A stretch of 64,000 bases of DNA, from positions 1,123,949 to 1,187,948 of the forward strand of contig NZ_QPCG01000001.1 in assembly GCF_003351025.1 (NCBI RefSeq). Direction: 5' to 3'. Below the pieces are notes generated by a model. It made no database searches, was not told where the DNA came from, and worked only from the letters and a program-made list of their open reading frames with translations. The translations under genes were made by a program, and so were the position numbers. This document shows, piece by piece, positions 1-9,323 of the stretch; positions within the stretch are counted from its first letter, which is position 1; every line of letters starts with the position of its first letter. The stretch is from Mucilaginibacter endophyticus. Lineage in GTDB: Bacteria; Bacteroidota; Bacteroidia; Sphingobacteriales; Sphingobacteriaceae.

Positions 1-1573
1 TATTATCAAAGCGATATATGCTACCGATTAGCAATAACGCCCGTTTACCATCAGTGGATTTTGTTTCAATGATATCAGACAAGCTACCTGAGAATGGGCC
101 GGTAGTGTTATAATTTCCGGCAAGTTCACCTTTGGTATTCAACACCATAAAGCCATTACGGGTAACATTGTTATATTTTTTAAAGCTGCCGCTAACCACT
201 ATCAATCCATCGTTGAGCTGGCGGGCAAAACCGGGGTAACCTCCTTCAAATGTTTTAGCCACAAAGCTTTGGTCAAGAGATCCATCTAGGTTAACCAGCG
301 CCATGCTGATGGCCGGTTTGCCATCGTATGTTCTGAATATGCCTGTTATCAGGTATTTTTTGGTTACAGGATTGTATGTTAGCGATGAGATACTATTATC
401 TGTACCGGCTCCGGTTTTAAATGAGTCGTCGATGTTTCCATTTGCATTTAAGCGAACCAAGCGTCCTGCGGGTGCTTGATCAAACGTGGTAAAGCTTCCA
501 AATAACACCAGTTTTTCCAGCTGATCGGCGTCGGTATGCATGTAGGAGTCAACCGGGCCATTTGCCGAAGGCAGACCTTTATTTGTTGCTATATTAAACC
601 GATAGGTTTTGTCCAGCGAACCATCCAGGTTAAAGCGAGCAATTTGGCGTATCTCCGTACTATCAAGGATCACCGTATCGCGAGTGAAATCATGATTATG
701 CTCGGTATAAACCCGGTTTACATAGTATCTGAAGCTGCCGGTTGCCAGTATTTTGTTTTGATGCTTATATATCTTAGATATGTACTCATTGGTACCGCCG
801 TTAAACTTTGGAAAGTATTTGGTTGTATCTGTCTGCGACGGACGCCTGTAGGTTTTTACGCCGATAGTATCAATGCTACCATCAACATTTAAAGTGGTAA
901 TATTGCTGATGTTTTCTGTACGCTGGTTGTAGCCGCTAAAGCCCCCTGCGATAACATATTTTCCGCCAAGTTCTATCACCCTTGATAATGATCCGTTTGC
1001 TGCTTTACCAGTCCGGAAAGTACGATCAAACTCACCATCAGCTGATGTTCTTACAATGCGGTTAAGAGGGGTGATAATACCTTTATTATCGTAATTGGTA
1101 AACCAACCCAATACCAGGTTCCTGCCGTCAGCAAGAGGATATACCTGGTTTACAGTGCCGTTTGCGCCGGCTGTGGCCCTGAAAGAAGGATCAATATTAA
1201 TTAATCCGGATACCTTAAATAGTGGCCCCAGTACTAACTGATCATCAATAGCAATTGATGTAATACCGGTACTGCCAAACGGGGGCACCTTTACTTTAAT
1301 GGTTGATTCTGTTACTTCGGTAACCTGACCGGGTTCGCCGTTAAACATGAACTTTATTTTGTCTTTGTAGGGGACCAGGCCTGTAGCTTTGAATGTTACC
1401 TCTGTCCCCACCGTTCCAACTGCCGGCGCAGGTACAGCGTCGGGGCTGAGGGTAACACCCAATGGTGGTTTTCCGTCCCCATATGGGTCGGAATAAACTG
1501 TTTTATCCTTTTTGCAAGCCGCTATGGTGAGTGCCAGCAGGACAAACATCATGATATGGTTAAATCTTCTCAT
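1..1573 (-). CDS. DUF5008-like lipoprotein with delta-60 (DUF5122) repeats, partial
   Basis: The reading frame starts with ATG at 1573 and stays open to the left edge, so the C-terminus is missing; 524 residues are visible. It begins with a lipoprotein signal peptide with lipobox IAAC (Cys20) followed by KKDK. Residues about 35-120 look like an IPT/TIG-type Ig domain (GTVGTEVTFKATG). After that come repeated segments of the form 'NLDGSLDxSF', which are delta-60/DUF5122 beta-propeller repeats (for example FNLDGSLDKTYRF and LVNLDGSLDQSF). This combination matches the DUF5008 lipoproteins of Sphingobacteriia. It is the last visible gene of the long minus-strand Sus operon, 41 bases after the FAS1 gene, so it is probably a surface lipoprotein that helps capture or display the operon's substrate. 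The exact ligand is unknown. Confidence 0.8.
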   Translation of the reverse strand, partial: MRRFNHIMMFVLLALTIAACKKDKTVYSDPYGDGKPPLGVTLSPDAVPAPAVGTVGTEVTFKATGLVPYKDKIKFMFNGEPGQVTEVTESTIKVKVPPFGSTGITSIAIDDQLVLGPLFKVSGLINIDPSFRATAGANGTVNQVYPLADGRNLVLGWFTNYDNKGIITPLNRIVRTSADGEFDRTFRTGKAANGSLSRVIELGGKYVIAGGFSGYNQRTENISNITTLNVDGSIDTIGVKTYRRPSQTDTTKYFPKFNGGTNEYISKIYKHQNKILATGSFRYYVNRVYTEHNHDFTRDTVILDSTEIRQIARFNLDGSLDKTYRFNIATNKGLPSANGPVDSYMHTDADQLEKLVLFGSFTTFDQAPAGRLVRLNANGNIDDSFKTGAGTDNSISSLTYNPVTKKYLITGIFRTYDGKPAISMALVNLDGSLDQSFVAKTFEGGYPGFARQLNDGLIVVSGSFKKYNNVTRNGFMVLNTKGELAGNYNTTGPFSGSLSDIIETKSTDGKRALLLIGSIYRFDN

Positions 1574-1614
1574 ATTCAATTTATTATCATTGAAAGAATG
1601 TCGTTAATAATGTT

Positions 1615-2349
1615 TTACTCAGAATGATGAAGGCCTGCGAAGTATATTTCCTCATAAAAGTCATCCTGGTTAAATCCGAAGTAAGCCGCATTATACTGCA
1701 GGGTATGCACTATCCCATTTGTGGGTTTGATATCAGATGAGGAGACATTATTTCGAAAAACCGCGTTTTGAGCGTTGTTGATGTCGTATATATAACTGAT
1801 AACCAACGTGCGCGGGCCAATGTATTTGATGTTATTGGCGTCGCCGTATAGTACACCAATGTTCTCCACATCACCACTGTAAGAATAATAAAGGGCTCCC
1901 GGGTACTGATTTTGCAGGTTAAAATCTATTTGCGGATAATCTTTAAGGTGGTTAATACCTTTGAACATATACCGTTGCAGGTATTTTCTCCATATGGCCG
2001 AGTCGATATCCGATAGCTTTTTCACGGTATCACGACCGGAATAAAACAAAAAATAGTTTAAAGAGCCGCCGGTTTTGTTATTACCTATGGTTCTTTTGAT
2101 CACGTCATCATCCGGTGCAAAAAAGGTAAAATCACTTTTGCGGAATGTTTCTTCCATGCCGGCCAGTTTTACGATCTGGGCGATGGTATCAAACGGTACC
2201 GCTTTATCTTGCAGATATTGAAGCATATCGGCAGGATAATTGGCCTGGGCTTTACCGCCATCTTTATAATACTCATCGCGTTTGCAGCCGGTGAGCACCA
2301 ATAAAAACCCGGCAAAAACAATAATTATATTTTTCATATTTCTTATCAT
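1615..2349 (-). CDS. FAS1 (fasciclin) domain lipoprotein
   Basis: A 244-residue lipoprotein. The start may be Met1 (2349) or, more likely, Met5 (2337), which gives a compact signal peptide ending in lipobox LTGC (Cys22 from Met1). Residues about 40-240 have the fasciclin/FAS1 pattern, including 'FDTIAQIVKLAGMEETF', 'TFFAPDDDVIKRTI' and the late 'NGIVHTLQ' motif that closes FAS1 domains. FAS1 domains mediate adhesion or ligand binding; in Bacteroidota they are often found as surface lipoproteins next to SusCD pairs. It lies 17 bases after the SusD stop and is clearly in the same operon. A second FAS1 lipoprotein occupies the equivalent place after the first SusCD pair (8203-9312), suggesting a repeated module. 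Confidence 0.85.
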   Translation of the reverse strand: MIRNMKNIIIVFAGFLLVLTGCKRDEYYKDGGKAQANYPADMLQYLQDKAVPFDTIAQIVKLAGMEETFRKSDFTFFAPDDDVIKRTIGNNKTGGSLNYFLFYSGRDTVKKLSDIDSAIWRKYLQRYMFKGINHLKDYPQIDFNLQNQYPGALYYSYSGDVENIGVLYGDANNIKYIGPRTLVISYIYDINNAQNAVFRNNVSSSDIKPTNGIVHTLQYNAAYFGFNQDDFYEEIYFAGLHHSE

Positions 2350-2366
2350 TACTTTTTAGGAATAGG

Positions 2367-3890
2367 TTAATTACCGCCGTTTACCCAATACATGTTTAAT
2401 GACATGAATGGGTTATTTGCAAGCGCGTTACTGTTGATTGGCCAGGTCCAGGCGCCACGGTTAAATTTGTCCAGCGTCAATACGTTGTATGACCACTCAC
2501 TGCTCATGATCCTCCGGGTACGCACCAGGTCAAAATAATGGTGCCCTTCGCCCATCAGTTCGCGCGATCTTTCCAGGAAAATGAAATCCTTAAGGTCTTG
2601 CCCGCCGCTTCCGGCATAGCGCGATGCCTCGGCCCTGTCCCTTACTTTATTCAGCATAGCGATGGCCTGATCATCCTGACCCAGTTCGGCCAGTGCTTCT
2701 GCACATAGCAGTATTTCACCGGCATACCTGAATATCATGAACGTGTTATCTGGATTGGCATCCTCTTCGCCGGTTGCAAAGGCATTCTGAGCAAATTTGA
2801 GCATCATGAATTTTCCGTTGTCGGCATATATATCGGAGTTAAACCATATAGTAGCACGCTTATCAGAAGAACCCGGATATAGTTTTTGCATATACTCCCC
2901 CCTGAAATAGGCAAAGCTGATACGGTGTGTATACTCAGGCCTTTTATATGGATAGTGCAGAAACATATCACCGATCGGCGCAACATTGGTATTCTGATCG
3001 CCGTAGTTAATACTGCGGTAAAATTCAAAAAGGCTTTCGTCCGATCGTCCTTTTATAACAGTAGCCCACTCAGTTATCGGCAGTAGCCTGTAAGCATTGC
3101 TCTTAACAAGCTCCTGTCCCAGATCTGCGGTTTCCTGGTAGTATTTGTTTGCATTGGGTTTATCAAAACCGGCATTCCACATGTTCATGTTCATGATGAG
3201 CGCGATGACGCTGCCCCTGCTGGCCCTTACACCTTTTAAGGCCGGATCGGCATAAGTCCAGGGTAAACCGTCCTTATAGTTTTTAAGATCGGCGATACAT
3301 TTATTTAAGACAGATACCATGTTTTCGCGAGGTAAAGCTGTTGAATGGAAAGCGTCGGTATAATAAGGCACATCGCCATAAAGCCTCACCATATAGAAGT
3401 ATGCAAGCCCGCGTATAAAAGCGGCTTCACCTTCAAACTGCTTCTTCTCGGTATCACTTACGCCGGGTATACCTGTTTCCAGTTTTGAAATAAGGATATT
3501 GGCACTTTGTATTACCTGGTAATAGCCTGTCCAGTCGGTAATAAGACCGAAATTGTAGAAATTCCAGGGCGGGTTTCCGTTGATGAGGCCGAGCAGGTCG
3601 TTCCTGCCCAGTACCTCTACAAATGCGCGTGCCGGGCCAAAGTCAGACTGAGGTTCATACAAAACCTCTCCCGATCGATATTCGCCCGTTGCACCAATAA
3701 AATGTGTTTCGTTGATCTTGCCAAAAAAAGTTCTTGACATATCATAAATATTGGCCACAACGTCATCTTTCGATTGGTAAAAGTTATTCCCTGTTAGTTT
3801 ATCAATGGGCTGTACATTCAGAAACTTTTTACAGGATGGTAAACACAAGCTTGCTGCCGCTGCTAAAATGTATATAACACTTTTTTTCAT
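2367..3890 (-). CDS. SusD/RagB-family outer-membrane lipoprotein
   Basis: A 507-residue SusD-family protein, the usual length. The signal peptide ends in lipobox LPSC (Cys20) followed by KKFLNVQPIDKLT, the standard start of mature SusD homologues. The helical TPR-like scaffold is recognisable from 'EGEAAFIRGLAYFYMVRLYGDVPYYTD', 'EILLCAEALAELGQDDQAIAMLNKVRDRA' and the C-terminal 'LERSRELMGEGHHYFDLVRTRRI'. SusD proteins form the lid over the SusC barrel and capture ligand at the cell surface. The gene follows its SusC partner (3902-7048) with an 11-base gap, and a FAS1 lipoprotein follows. The substrate cannot be read from the sequence; no glycoside hydrolase is visible in the operon. Confidence 0.95.
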   Translation of the reverse strand: MKKSVIYILAAAASLCLPSCKKFLNVQPIDKLTGNNFYQSKDDVVANIYDMSRTFFGKINETHFIGATGEYRSGEVLYEPQSDFGPARAFVEVLGRNDLLGLINGNPPWNFYNFGLITDWTGYYQVIQSANILISKLETGIPGVSDTEKKQFEGEAAFIRGLAYFYMVRLYGDVPYYTDAFHSTALPRENMVSVLNKCIADLKNYKDGLPWTYADPALKGVRASRGSVIALIMNMNMWNAGFDKPNANKYYQETADLGQELVKSNAYRLLPITEWATVIKGRSDESLFEFYRSINYGDQNTNVAPIGDMFLHYPYKRPEYTHRISFAYFRGEYMQKLYPGSSDKRATIWFNSDIYADNGKFMMLKFAQNAFATGEEDANPDNTFMIFRYAGEILLCAEALAELGQDDQAIAMLNKVRDRAEASRYAGSGGQDLKDFIFLERSRELMGEGHHYFDLVRTRRIMSSEWSYNVLTLDKFNRGAWTWPINSNALANNPFMSLNMYWVNGGN

Positions 3891-3901
3891 GATCTTGAGT
3901 T

Positions 3902-6900
3902 TTATTTACTTGTATTGAGTTCAATATTTAAACCTAAGTTGTAAGTACGCGGTACCGGGTATCCGCTTGATATATCGCGGCCCAGGGAGGTTACGTTTTC
4001 GGGGTTGGGACCATTATATCCTGAAAATGTGATCAGGTTGTTGGTTGAGAAATAAACCCTTACGTTGTTAAAACCAAAGCGCCGTACAAATTTCCGGTCA
4101 AACATGTAGGATAGCGTAACCGTGTTGATCTTGAGGTATGATCCTTCTTCCTGCCACAAGCTTTGATCGGAGCGAAGCGGCCTTATCTGGTTAAACCTTG
4201 AAAACGAATAGGGGTTAGGATACTTGGCATGGTCACCCGGTTTTCGCCAAATGTCCATGTCATCCAATGGAACCGCGGCCAGTAGGGCATAAGGATCCTT
4301 CATGATCGACAACCTGTCTGACAGCGCGTTATTCAATATTGTTCTCTTGGCTGTATAACTGGCATAAATATTTAACCCGAAATTCTTGTAGTTGATATTT
4401 GTAGATACACCACCCGTAATTAAAGGTTGTGAGTTGCCGGTTATTTCATAATCCCGGTCGTCAAGAATATAGTCGCCGTTCACGTCTTTAAAAATCGGGT
4501 CACCGCCTTTGAAGGCAAGCCCATTGGTTTGATATTTTTTACCCGTTACCGGATCTACAGGGACATTGGCATCTGTTGGATAAACGCCCTGGTTAACCAG
4601 CAGATAGTTTGACAAGGTGTTTTTACCTACCCTGAACACAATGTGCTGGTAGTTGTTATAATCAAACTTGATGTATTGCCCGTTGTATTCGGCAGGTAAC
4701 CTCAGTAGGTAGTCACGATTAATTGCGCCATTAAATGATACCGTCCAGTTAAAATCCTTAGCGGTTAGCGGTCTTACGGTTACCATCAGCTCATACCCAT
4801 AATCGGCAATGGATACATCATTGCTTGATTTTTTCTGAAAGCCTGTACTGTTAGGTAAAAACCTGTCAAACAATAAATTATCAACCTTTTTATAATAAGT
4901 ATCAAAACTCAGGTCAACCTTACCTTGCAAAATAGTCATGTCAAACCCAAGGTTATATTGCGTTGTTGTAGTTGGCTTTAGCGCAGGATTAGGTACAAAC
5001 TCATAATTAATGCCGATAGTTGGATTATTATTGAAATTGCCATTCAGGTTGTACAAGCCATAGATACTTTGCAAGCTGCCGGTTGGTACGATATTCTGGC
5101 CCCAGGTTAACCTTAAACCACCCGATGTAAGCCAATCCCAGTTTTTAAACCAGTTCTCCTTGTAGTAATTCCACCTTAAACCGGCTGCAGGGTTTTTGGA
5201 ATACGGATTCTCCAGGCCGTTTGAGGATGTACCATCCAAGCGGTAAGACAGCTCCAGTACGTACTTCTTTTTATAATCGTAGTTAAAGGAACCTGCAAAC
5301 GACGCGATAGTGGCATTTTTGAAGTTTGATAACACGCCACCGCCTCTTGAATTATAAGAGTCGGACCCTACCGGCCCTTGTAACTGATCATTAGGGATAC
5401 GGCTTTGTCGGATTATACCGCTTTGACCGCCTTGCTTATATATCTCATTAAATGTATTAATGAATATGGTATGATCGGCGTTGAATGTTTTAGCGTAAGT
5501 AAGCGCGTTACGGTTATATAATGTAAAGTTGCGTCCCTCATAATCATACATCTGTGCAAACTGGGCATTTGCAGCTGCCGGTGTAAACGTTGATTCCGCA
5601 TCCGATGTATAATCGTAACTGATGCTTGAAGATAGCGCCAGCCCCCGGATAAACTCGTAACGGCCATCAATATTGGTACGGATGTTTCTTGTACTGTTGC
5701 TGTTTTGAGTTTGCAGGGCCGATGTTACACCATCGGGCGAAAGATAAAAGGACGGAGGCGGCAGCAGGGTAGAAGCCTGGCCATTTTGTGCCACGCCCTG
5801 TTGCAGCAAGCCCACACCGTTACCCTTGGCCTGACTTCCTAATGAGCCGAATAATGAGCCGAAGAACCTGAATTTATCATTAGGTTTAAACTCCATGTTC
5901 ATATTCAGGTTGTACCTGTCGAAACCTGTGTTTTTGATAACCCCTTTTTCCGAATAGTAACCCATGTTCACTTTATAGTTAAAGCGATCGTTGCCACCAT
6001 CTAAGGCTACGTTGTGGCTCTGGTTGTGTGTTGTGCCGTAAAAAATGGACTGCCAGTTTGTTGAGTTATTCCAGTAGGCGTTCAAACTATCGGCCAGGAA
6101 GCCGGTTTGTCCTAATTTTCTAAGTTCATCAATAACGGTTGCGTTTGATAATATTTGCTGGATTTTTGCCCGGCGTTCGGCATTACCTCCAATTGTTGCA
6201 CGTAACTGTGGTGTAGCGTTAACAAAGAAGTTACCGGTATAACGCACCCGCGGTACTTTGGAGTTTCCGCGTTTGGTGGTAATGATGATTACACCATAAG
6301 CACCTCTTGACCCGTACATGGAGGTGGCCTGGGCATCCTTCATAATCTGTATGCTCTGGATATCCTCTACCGGTATTAATGATAAAGGACTTACACCCGG
6401 CCCCTGCGTTTGAAAACCAAACTCAGCCGCCTTATCCGCATCCAACGGGACCCCGTCAATAATATACAGCGGAGATGTAGGTTGCAGGAATGATTCGCTG
6501 CCGCTGCCGGATACACTCAGGGTTGATAAACCACGTACCTGGACCGAGCCTCTGAAACCTGGTGCACCGGTATTATTTTGAATATTTAAGCCGGCTACCT
6601 TACCTTGCAGCAAGCTTTCAACGTTTGATGTTGGTACGTCCTGGATATCTTTGGCTGTTATAGTAACAGAGGCACCCGGGGTTGATTCTTTATTCCTGTT
6701 CTGGTAGGCTACAATGATTACCTCATTCAGCCCCTTCTTATCCTCGGTTAACGTTACAGTTATATTTTTTTGTCCGGGTTCAAGCTTTACTTTTTCCGTA
6801 ACAAAACCAACAAAGGTGAAAGTAAGTGTGCTGTTAGCTGGTACGCTAATGGTAAACTTTCCTTTATAATCGGTTTGCGTTAAGCCTTTACTGCCCATAT

Positions 6901-7048
6901 AAATATTTACGCCGGGCAAAATTTTATTGGTTGCCTTTTCAACCACCGTACCGGTAACCGTTATATTTTGTGCCTGTGCATCAACCTCTGTGCAGCAGAA
7001 GATTGTGCAAACAACAAGCACTATATAAAATAGTATGTGTTTTCTCAT
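3902..7048 (-). CDS. SusC/RagA-family TonB-dependent receptor
   Basis: A 1048-residue SusC-type outer-membrane transporter. A signal peptide (about residues 1-24) is followed by a carboxypeptidase-D-like domain (about 28-115, 'GTVVEKATNKILPGVNIYM'), a TonB-box-like stretch LNEVIIVAY, the plug domain (about 118-265, with 'LLQGKVAGLNIQNNTGAPG', 'PLYIIDGVPLDADKA' and 'IMKDAQATSMYGSRGAYG') and a long beta-barrel ending in LGLNIELN. SusC uses the proton motive force, through TonB-ExbBD, to import ligand held by SusD. It is the second SusC of the same operon: the DUF5007 gene ends up upstream with a 20-base gap, and SusD follows. It is architecturally complete, unlike the first SusC of this operon. 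Confidence 0.95.
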   Translation of the reverse strand: MRKHILFYIVLVVCTIFCCTEVDAQAQNITVTGTVVEKATNKILPGVNIYMGSKGLTQTDYKGKFTISVPANSTLTFTFVGFVTEKVKLEPGQKNITVTLTEDKKGLNEVIIVAYQNRNKESTPGASVTITAKDIQDVPTSNVESLLQGKVAGLNIQNNTGAPGFRGSVQVRGLSTLSVSGSGSESFLQPTSPLYIIDGVPLDADKAAEFGFQTQGPGVSPLSLIPVEDIQSIQIMKDAQATSMYGSRGAYGVIIITTKRGNSKVPRVRYTGNFFVNATPQLRATIGGNAERRAKIQQILSNATVIDELRKLGQTGFLADSLNAYWNNSTNWQSIFYGTTHNQSHNVALDGGNDRFNYKVNMGYYSEKGVIKNTGFDRYNLNMNMEFKPNDKFRFFGSLFGSLGSQAKGNGVGLLQQGVAQNGQASTLLPPPSFYLSPDGVTSALQTQNSNSTRNIRTNIDGRYEFIRGLALSSSISYDYTSDAESTFTPAAANAQFAQMYDYEGRNFTLYNRNALTYAKTFNADHTIFINTFNEIYKQGGQSGIIRQSRIPNDQLQGPVGSDSYNSRGGGVLSNFKNATIASFAGSFNYDYKKKYVLELSYRLDGTSSNGLENPYSKNPAAGLRWNYYKENWFKNWDWLTSGGLRLTWGQNIVPTGSLQSIYGLYNLNGNFNNNPTIGINYEFVPNPALKPTTTTQYNLGFDMTILQGKVDLSFDTYYKKVDNLLFDRFLPNSTGFQKKSSNDVSIADYGYELMVTVRPLTAKDFNWTVSFNGAINRDYLLRLPAEYNGQYIKFDYNNYQHIVFRVGKNTLSNYLLVNQGVYPTDANVPVDPVTGKKYQTNGLAFKGGDPIFKDVNGDYILDDRDYEITGNSQPLITGGVSTNINYKNFGLNIYASYTAKRTILNNALSDRLSIMKDPYALLAAVPLDDMDIWRKPGDHAKYPNPYSFSRFNQIRPLRSDQSLWQEEGSYLKINTVTLSYMFDRKFVRRFGFNNVRVYFSTNNLITFSGYNGPNPENVTSLGRDISSGYPVPRTYNLGLNIELNTSK

Positions 7049-7068
7049 CGTGATAAGTTTTAAATCGG

Positions 7069-8199
7069 TTATTCGTCTTTAAACTTTGGATTGTCCTTCA
7101 AAAAATGGAACACTACCTCCCAGTCGCCTTTTTTGTATATGGCGAAATCTATCCCGAAACTTGCCACTGTGCGGCCGCCGCCAAAACCAATTCGCGAGTA
7201 TTTGAATTCGGCATGGTCCCTGGTTCCGCCGGGGGCATAAGCGGTTGATACCTCCACTAAAGGGATAGGATAGGCAACATCGTATTGTACATAAGTGGCA
7301 GTTTTTTGCATGTTAAAGCCATGTACTATTTTGTCCCAGGCTGTCTCGTTAAGCAAAGCCGGGTTCATCTCTACCGAATCCTTGTTCAAAAACTTAAACC
7401 TTAACGAGTTTCCGGTACCGCCGGTAAACGGGCGGATATAAACCACCACATCTTTTTTATCGTCATTACTCTGCAGCGGAATGTCGGTGGCATCACCTAT
7501 TACCCCGTTCAAAAATGGCCTGATGTAGTTGCGGCTCGCAGGGTTATAAGGCGTTTTAGGGTGAGGTGCCGGCCCGCCCGAATAAATGTTAAAGTCGTCA
7601 GAAGGCTCATAAGGGCGTTCGCGGAATGGTCGTACCTGCAGGTCACGAATTATGGTGCTGCCGCCTGTATTGGTTATTTTTATATCGAAATAACGCGTGT
7701 CCTGCGGGAAATTGGTACTGTCAGACGGTCTCGGCTTGATCAGGTCATTGCTGGAAGAAGCCCACATGATGAATTCGCCAGATGAGCGCACTTCAAATAA
7801 GGGATGATCTTCCAGCTTACGTTTTGCCTCTATCTCGGCCAGGCTCTTTTCAAGCCCGTTGTAGGGTGCTGTCCATACGTAGGTCGGTCTTTTCTGAAAA
7901 AGATCGGTTACCGGCCTGCCATCACCAAAACGCGCGTTGATGATCTCAAACTTTAGTGGCTGGGTTGAATTGTCGCCATTAAACCCGCCCATTAAAGTGG
8001 TTCGGCCTAAAATCGGTTCAAAAACTTTATTGCTGTAGTTTAGATTCGAACTCAGATAATCTTTTTCATCTGGAATGCCATACATCTTTTTGCAACTACT
8101 GAGCGCGACCGCAGCAAACAGCAGAGCTACAGATCCCATTTTTATGAATGTTTGCATCTCTTTTCGTTTTTTAAATGCATTGATATTTTGATGTTCCAT
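7069..8199 (-). CDS. DUF5007-type lipoprotein
   Basis: Up to 376 residues. The longest start (8199) gives a charged leader; Met15 (8157), preceded by the purine-rich AAAAGAG, gives a normal lipoprotein signal peptide with lipobox LSSC followed by KKMYG, so Met15 is preferred. The body matches my memory of DUF5007 proteins ('YLSSNLNYSNKVFEPILGR', 'RPFLNGVIGDATDIPL', and a C-terminal 'GDWEVVFHFLKDNP'), a family found in Sphingobacteriia next to SusCD and FAS1 genes. Its molecular function is not known. It sits between the first SusCD-FAS1 set and the second SusC, with 3 bases after the previous stop if the long start is used. The family name is a recognition call, not a verified hit. Confidence 0.65.
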   Translation of the reverse strand: MEHQNINAFKKRKEMQTFIKMGSVALLFAAVALSSCKKMYGIPDEKDYLSSNLNYSNKVFEPILGRTTLMGGFNGDNSTQPLKFEIINARFGDGRPVTDLFQKRPTYVWTAPYNGLEKSLAEIEAKRKLEDHPLFEVRSSGEFIMWASSSNDLIKPRPSDSTNFPQDTRYFDIKITNTGGSTIIRDLQVRPFRERPYEPSDDFNIYSGGPAPHPKTPYNPASRNYIRPFLNGVIGDATDIPLQSNDDKKDVVVYIRPFTGGTGNSLRFKFLNKDSVEMNPALLNETAWDKIVHGFNMQKTATYVQYDVAYPIPLVEVSTAYAPGGTRDHAEFKYSRIGFGGGRTVASFGIDFAIYKKGDWEVVFHFLKDNPKFKDE

Positions 8200-8202
8200 A
8201 CC

Positions 8203-9312
8203 TTACTTTACTTTATTGATGGTCCACTCGGCCAGTTGGAAAAGGCCGCCGTCGCGCAGCTCAGAAATATCTACCCTGTAGAATTTATAAGCTGTGGTAT
8301 TGGGGCATCTGAAAACTTTGGTCTGGTATCGTTCTTCAAAGAAGAAGTTGCTCCGTCTATCTAACTCTGTCCAGGTTTTGCCGTCATTTGAGCCTTCGTA
8401 GGTCCAGGCCCTTGGATCACGCTCAGGTGCGTCATTAGCAGATGTAAGGGTGTAAACTCCTGATACGGCGGGTTCATTTAGCTCAAATTGCATCCACAGG
8501 CGTCCCTGAAGGTCGGCCAGGAACTTGGTATGGTCGTCGCCGTCAATTACCTTTTTAGAGCCTTCGCCATTGTCCGGGCCGCCGTTATTGTCCCTTAAAA
8601 CGGTAAGCTTACCACCTATCAGGGTCATGAGATTGGGCGGTGGTGGAACAAAGGTTAGGCGCGATACAAATTCATCAAAACCAAAAATGTGATCGGGGCT
8701 TAGCACATGAACAATACCGTTTTTGGTGCTGATATTATTAGAACCTGTTGTAGTGGTTGCCCAGTTTCTGATAAACTTGCTGCGTTTAGTATTACTAAAT
8801 TCAATAACATCGGGGCCACCGCCTGTAAGTCCGGAAGCCGAGATCTTGGAAACCTTGCCATGCATAGGGTATCCGAAACGTACACTGGAAAGGTCAAGCC
8901 CGTCCTGCAGCAGCAGGGAATCAGTAGTACGTTTACCCCTGATAATGTAGTACGAAACCATGGTGTCCAACTGCACGCCATCAACCTTTGCCAAAAACAA
9001 AGGGTCTTTGTCGCTTTGCCTCCTCAGTGTATTCAGGTTTCTGATTGCCAGTTGAAAGCTTGGGTTGGTAACCGCAAAAAGGGTGACGTTACTATCCATA
9101 AGCGTTTGTTGCAGACCCATCCGGTTTATTACCGCCAGTAATGAATCATATACACCGGGCTTGCTTTTCAAATACTCATAAGTATTCCCCGCAAATTTTG
9201 AGTTGGTGCCTGTAGCGTCATGATAACCGCCATCCTTTTTGCAGGCGCTTTGCAACAGGGCTGCAATTAACACCGGCGTTAAGGCACTCATATATTTTAT
9301 CAACTTTTTCAT
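8203..9312 (-). CDS. FAS1 domain plus discoidin-like (F5/8 type C) lipoprotein
   Basis: A 369-residue lipoprotein with lipobox QSAC (Cys24) then KKDGG. Residues about 44-205 form a FAS1 domain ('YDSLLAVINRMGLQQTLMD', 'VTLFAVTNPSFQLAI', 'NGIVHVLSPDHIFGF'). The C-terminal 230-367 resembles an F5/8 type C/discoidin jelly-roll: 'KVIDGDDHTKF', 'LWMQFELNEPA', 'RDPRAWTYEGSNDGKTWTELDRR' and 'YKFYRVDISELRDGG'. Discoidin domains usually bind carbohydrates or other surface ligands, so this may be an accessory binding protein. Its counterpart at 1615-2349 has only the FAS1 part. It lies 11 bases after the SusD stop and just before DUF5007, in the same operon. Confidence 0.85.
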   Translation of the reverse strand: MKKLIKYMSALTPVLIAALLQSACKKDGGYHDATGTNSKFAGNTYEYLKSKPGVYDSLLAVINRMGLQQTLMDSNVTLFAVTNPSFQLAIRNLNTLRRQSDKDPLFLAKVDGVQLDTMVSYYIIRGKRTTDSLLLQDGLDLSSVRFGYPMHGKVSKISASGLTGGGPDVIEFSNTKRSKFIRNWATTTTGSNNISTKNGIVHVLSPDHIFGFDEFVSRLTFVPPPPNLMTLIGGKLTVLRDNNGGPDNGEGSKKVIDGDDHTKFLADLQGRLWMQFELNEPAVSGVYTLTSANDAPERDPRAWTYEGSNDGKTWTELDRRSNFFFEERYQTKVFRCPNTTAYKFYRVDISELRDGGLFQLAEWTINKVK

Positions 9313-9323
9313 ATATGGTCAGT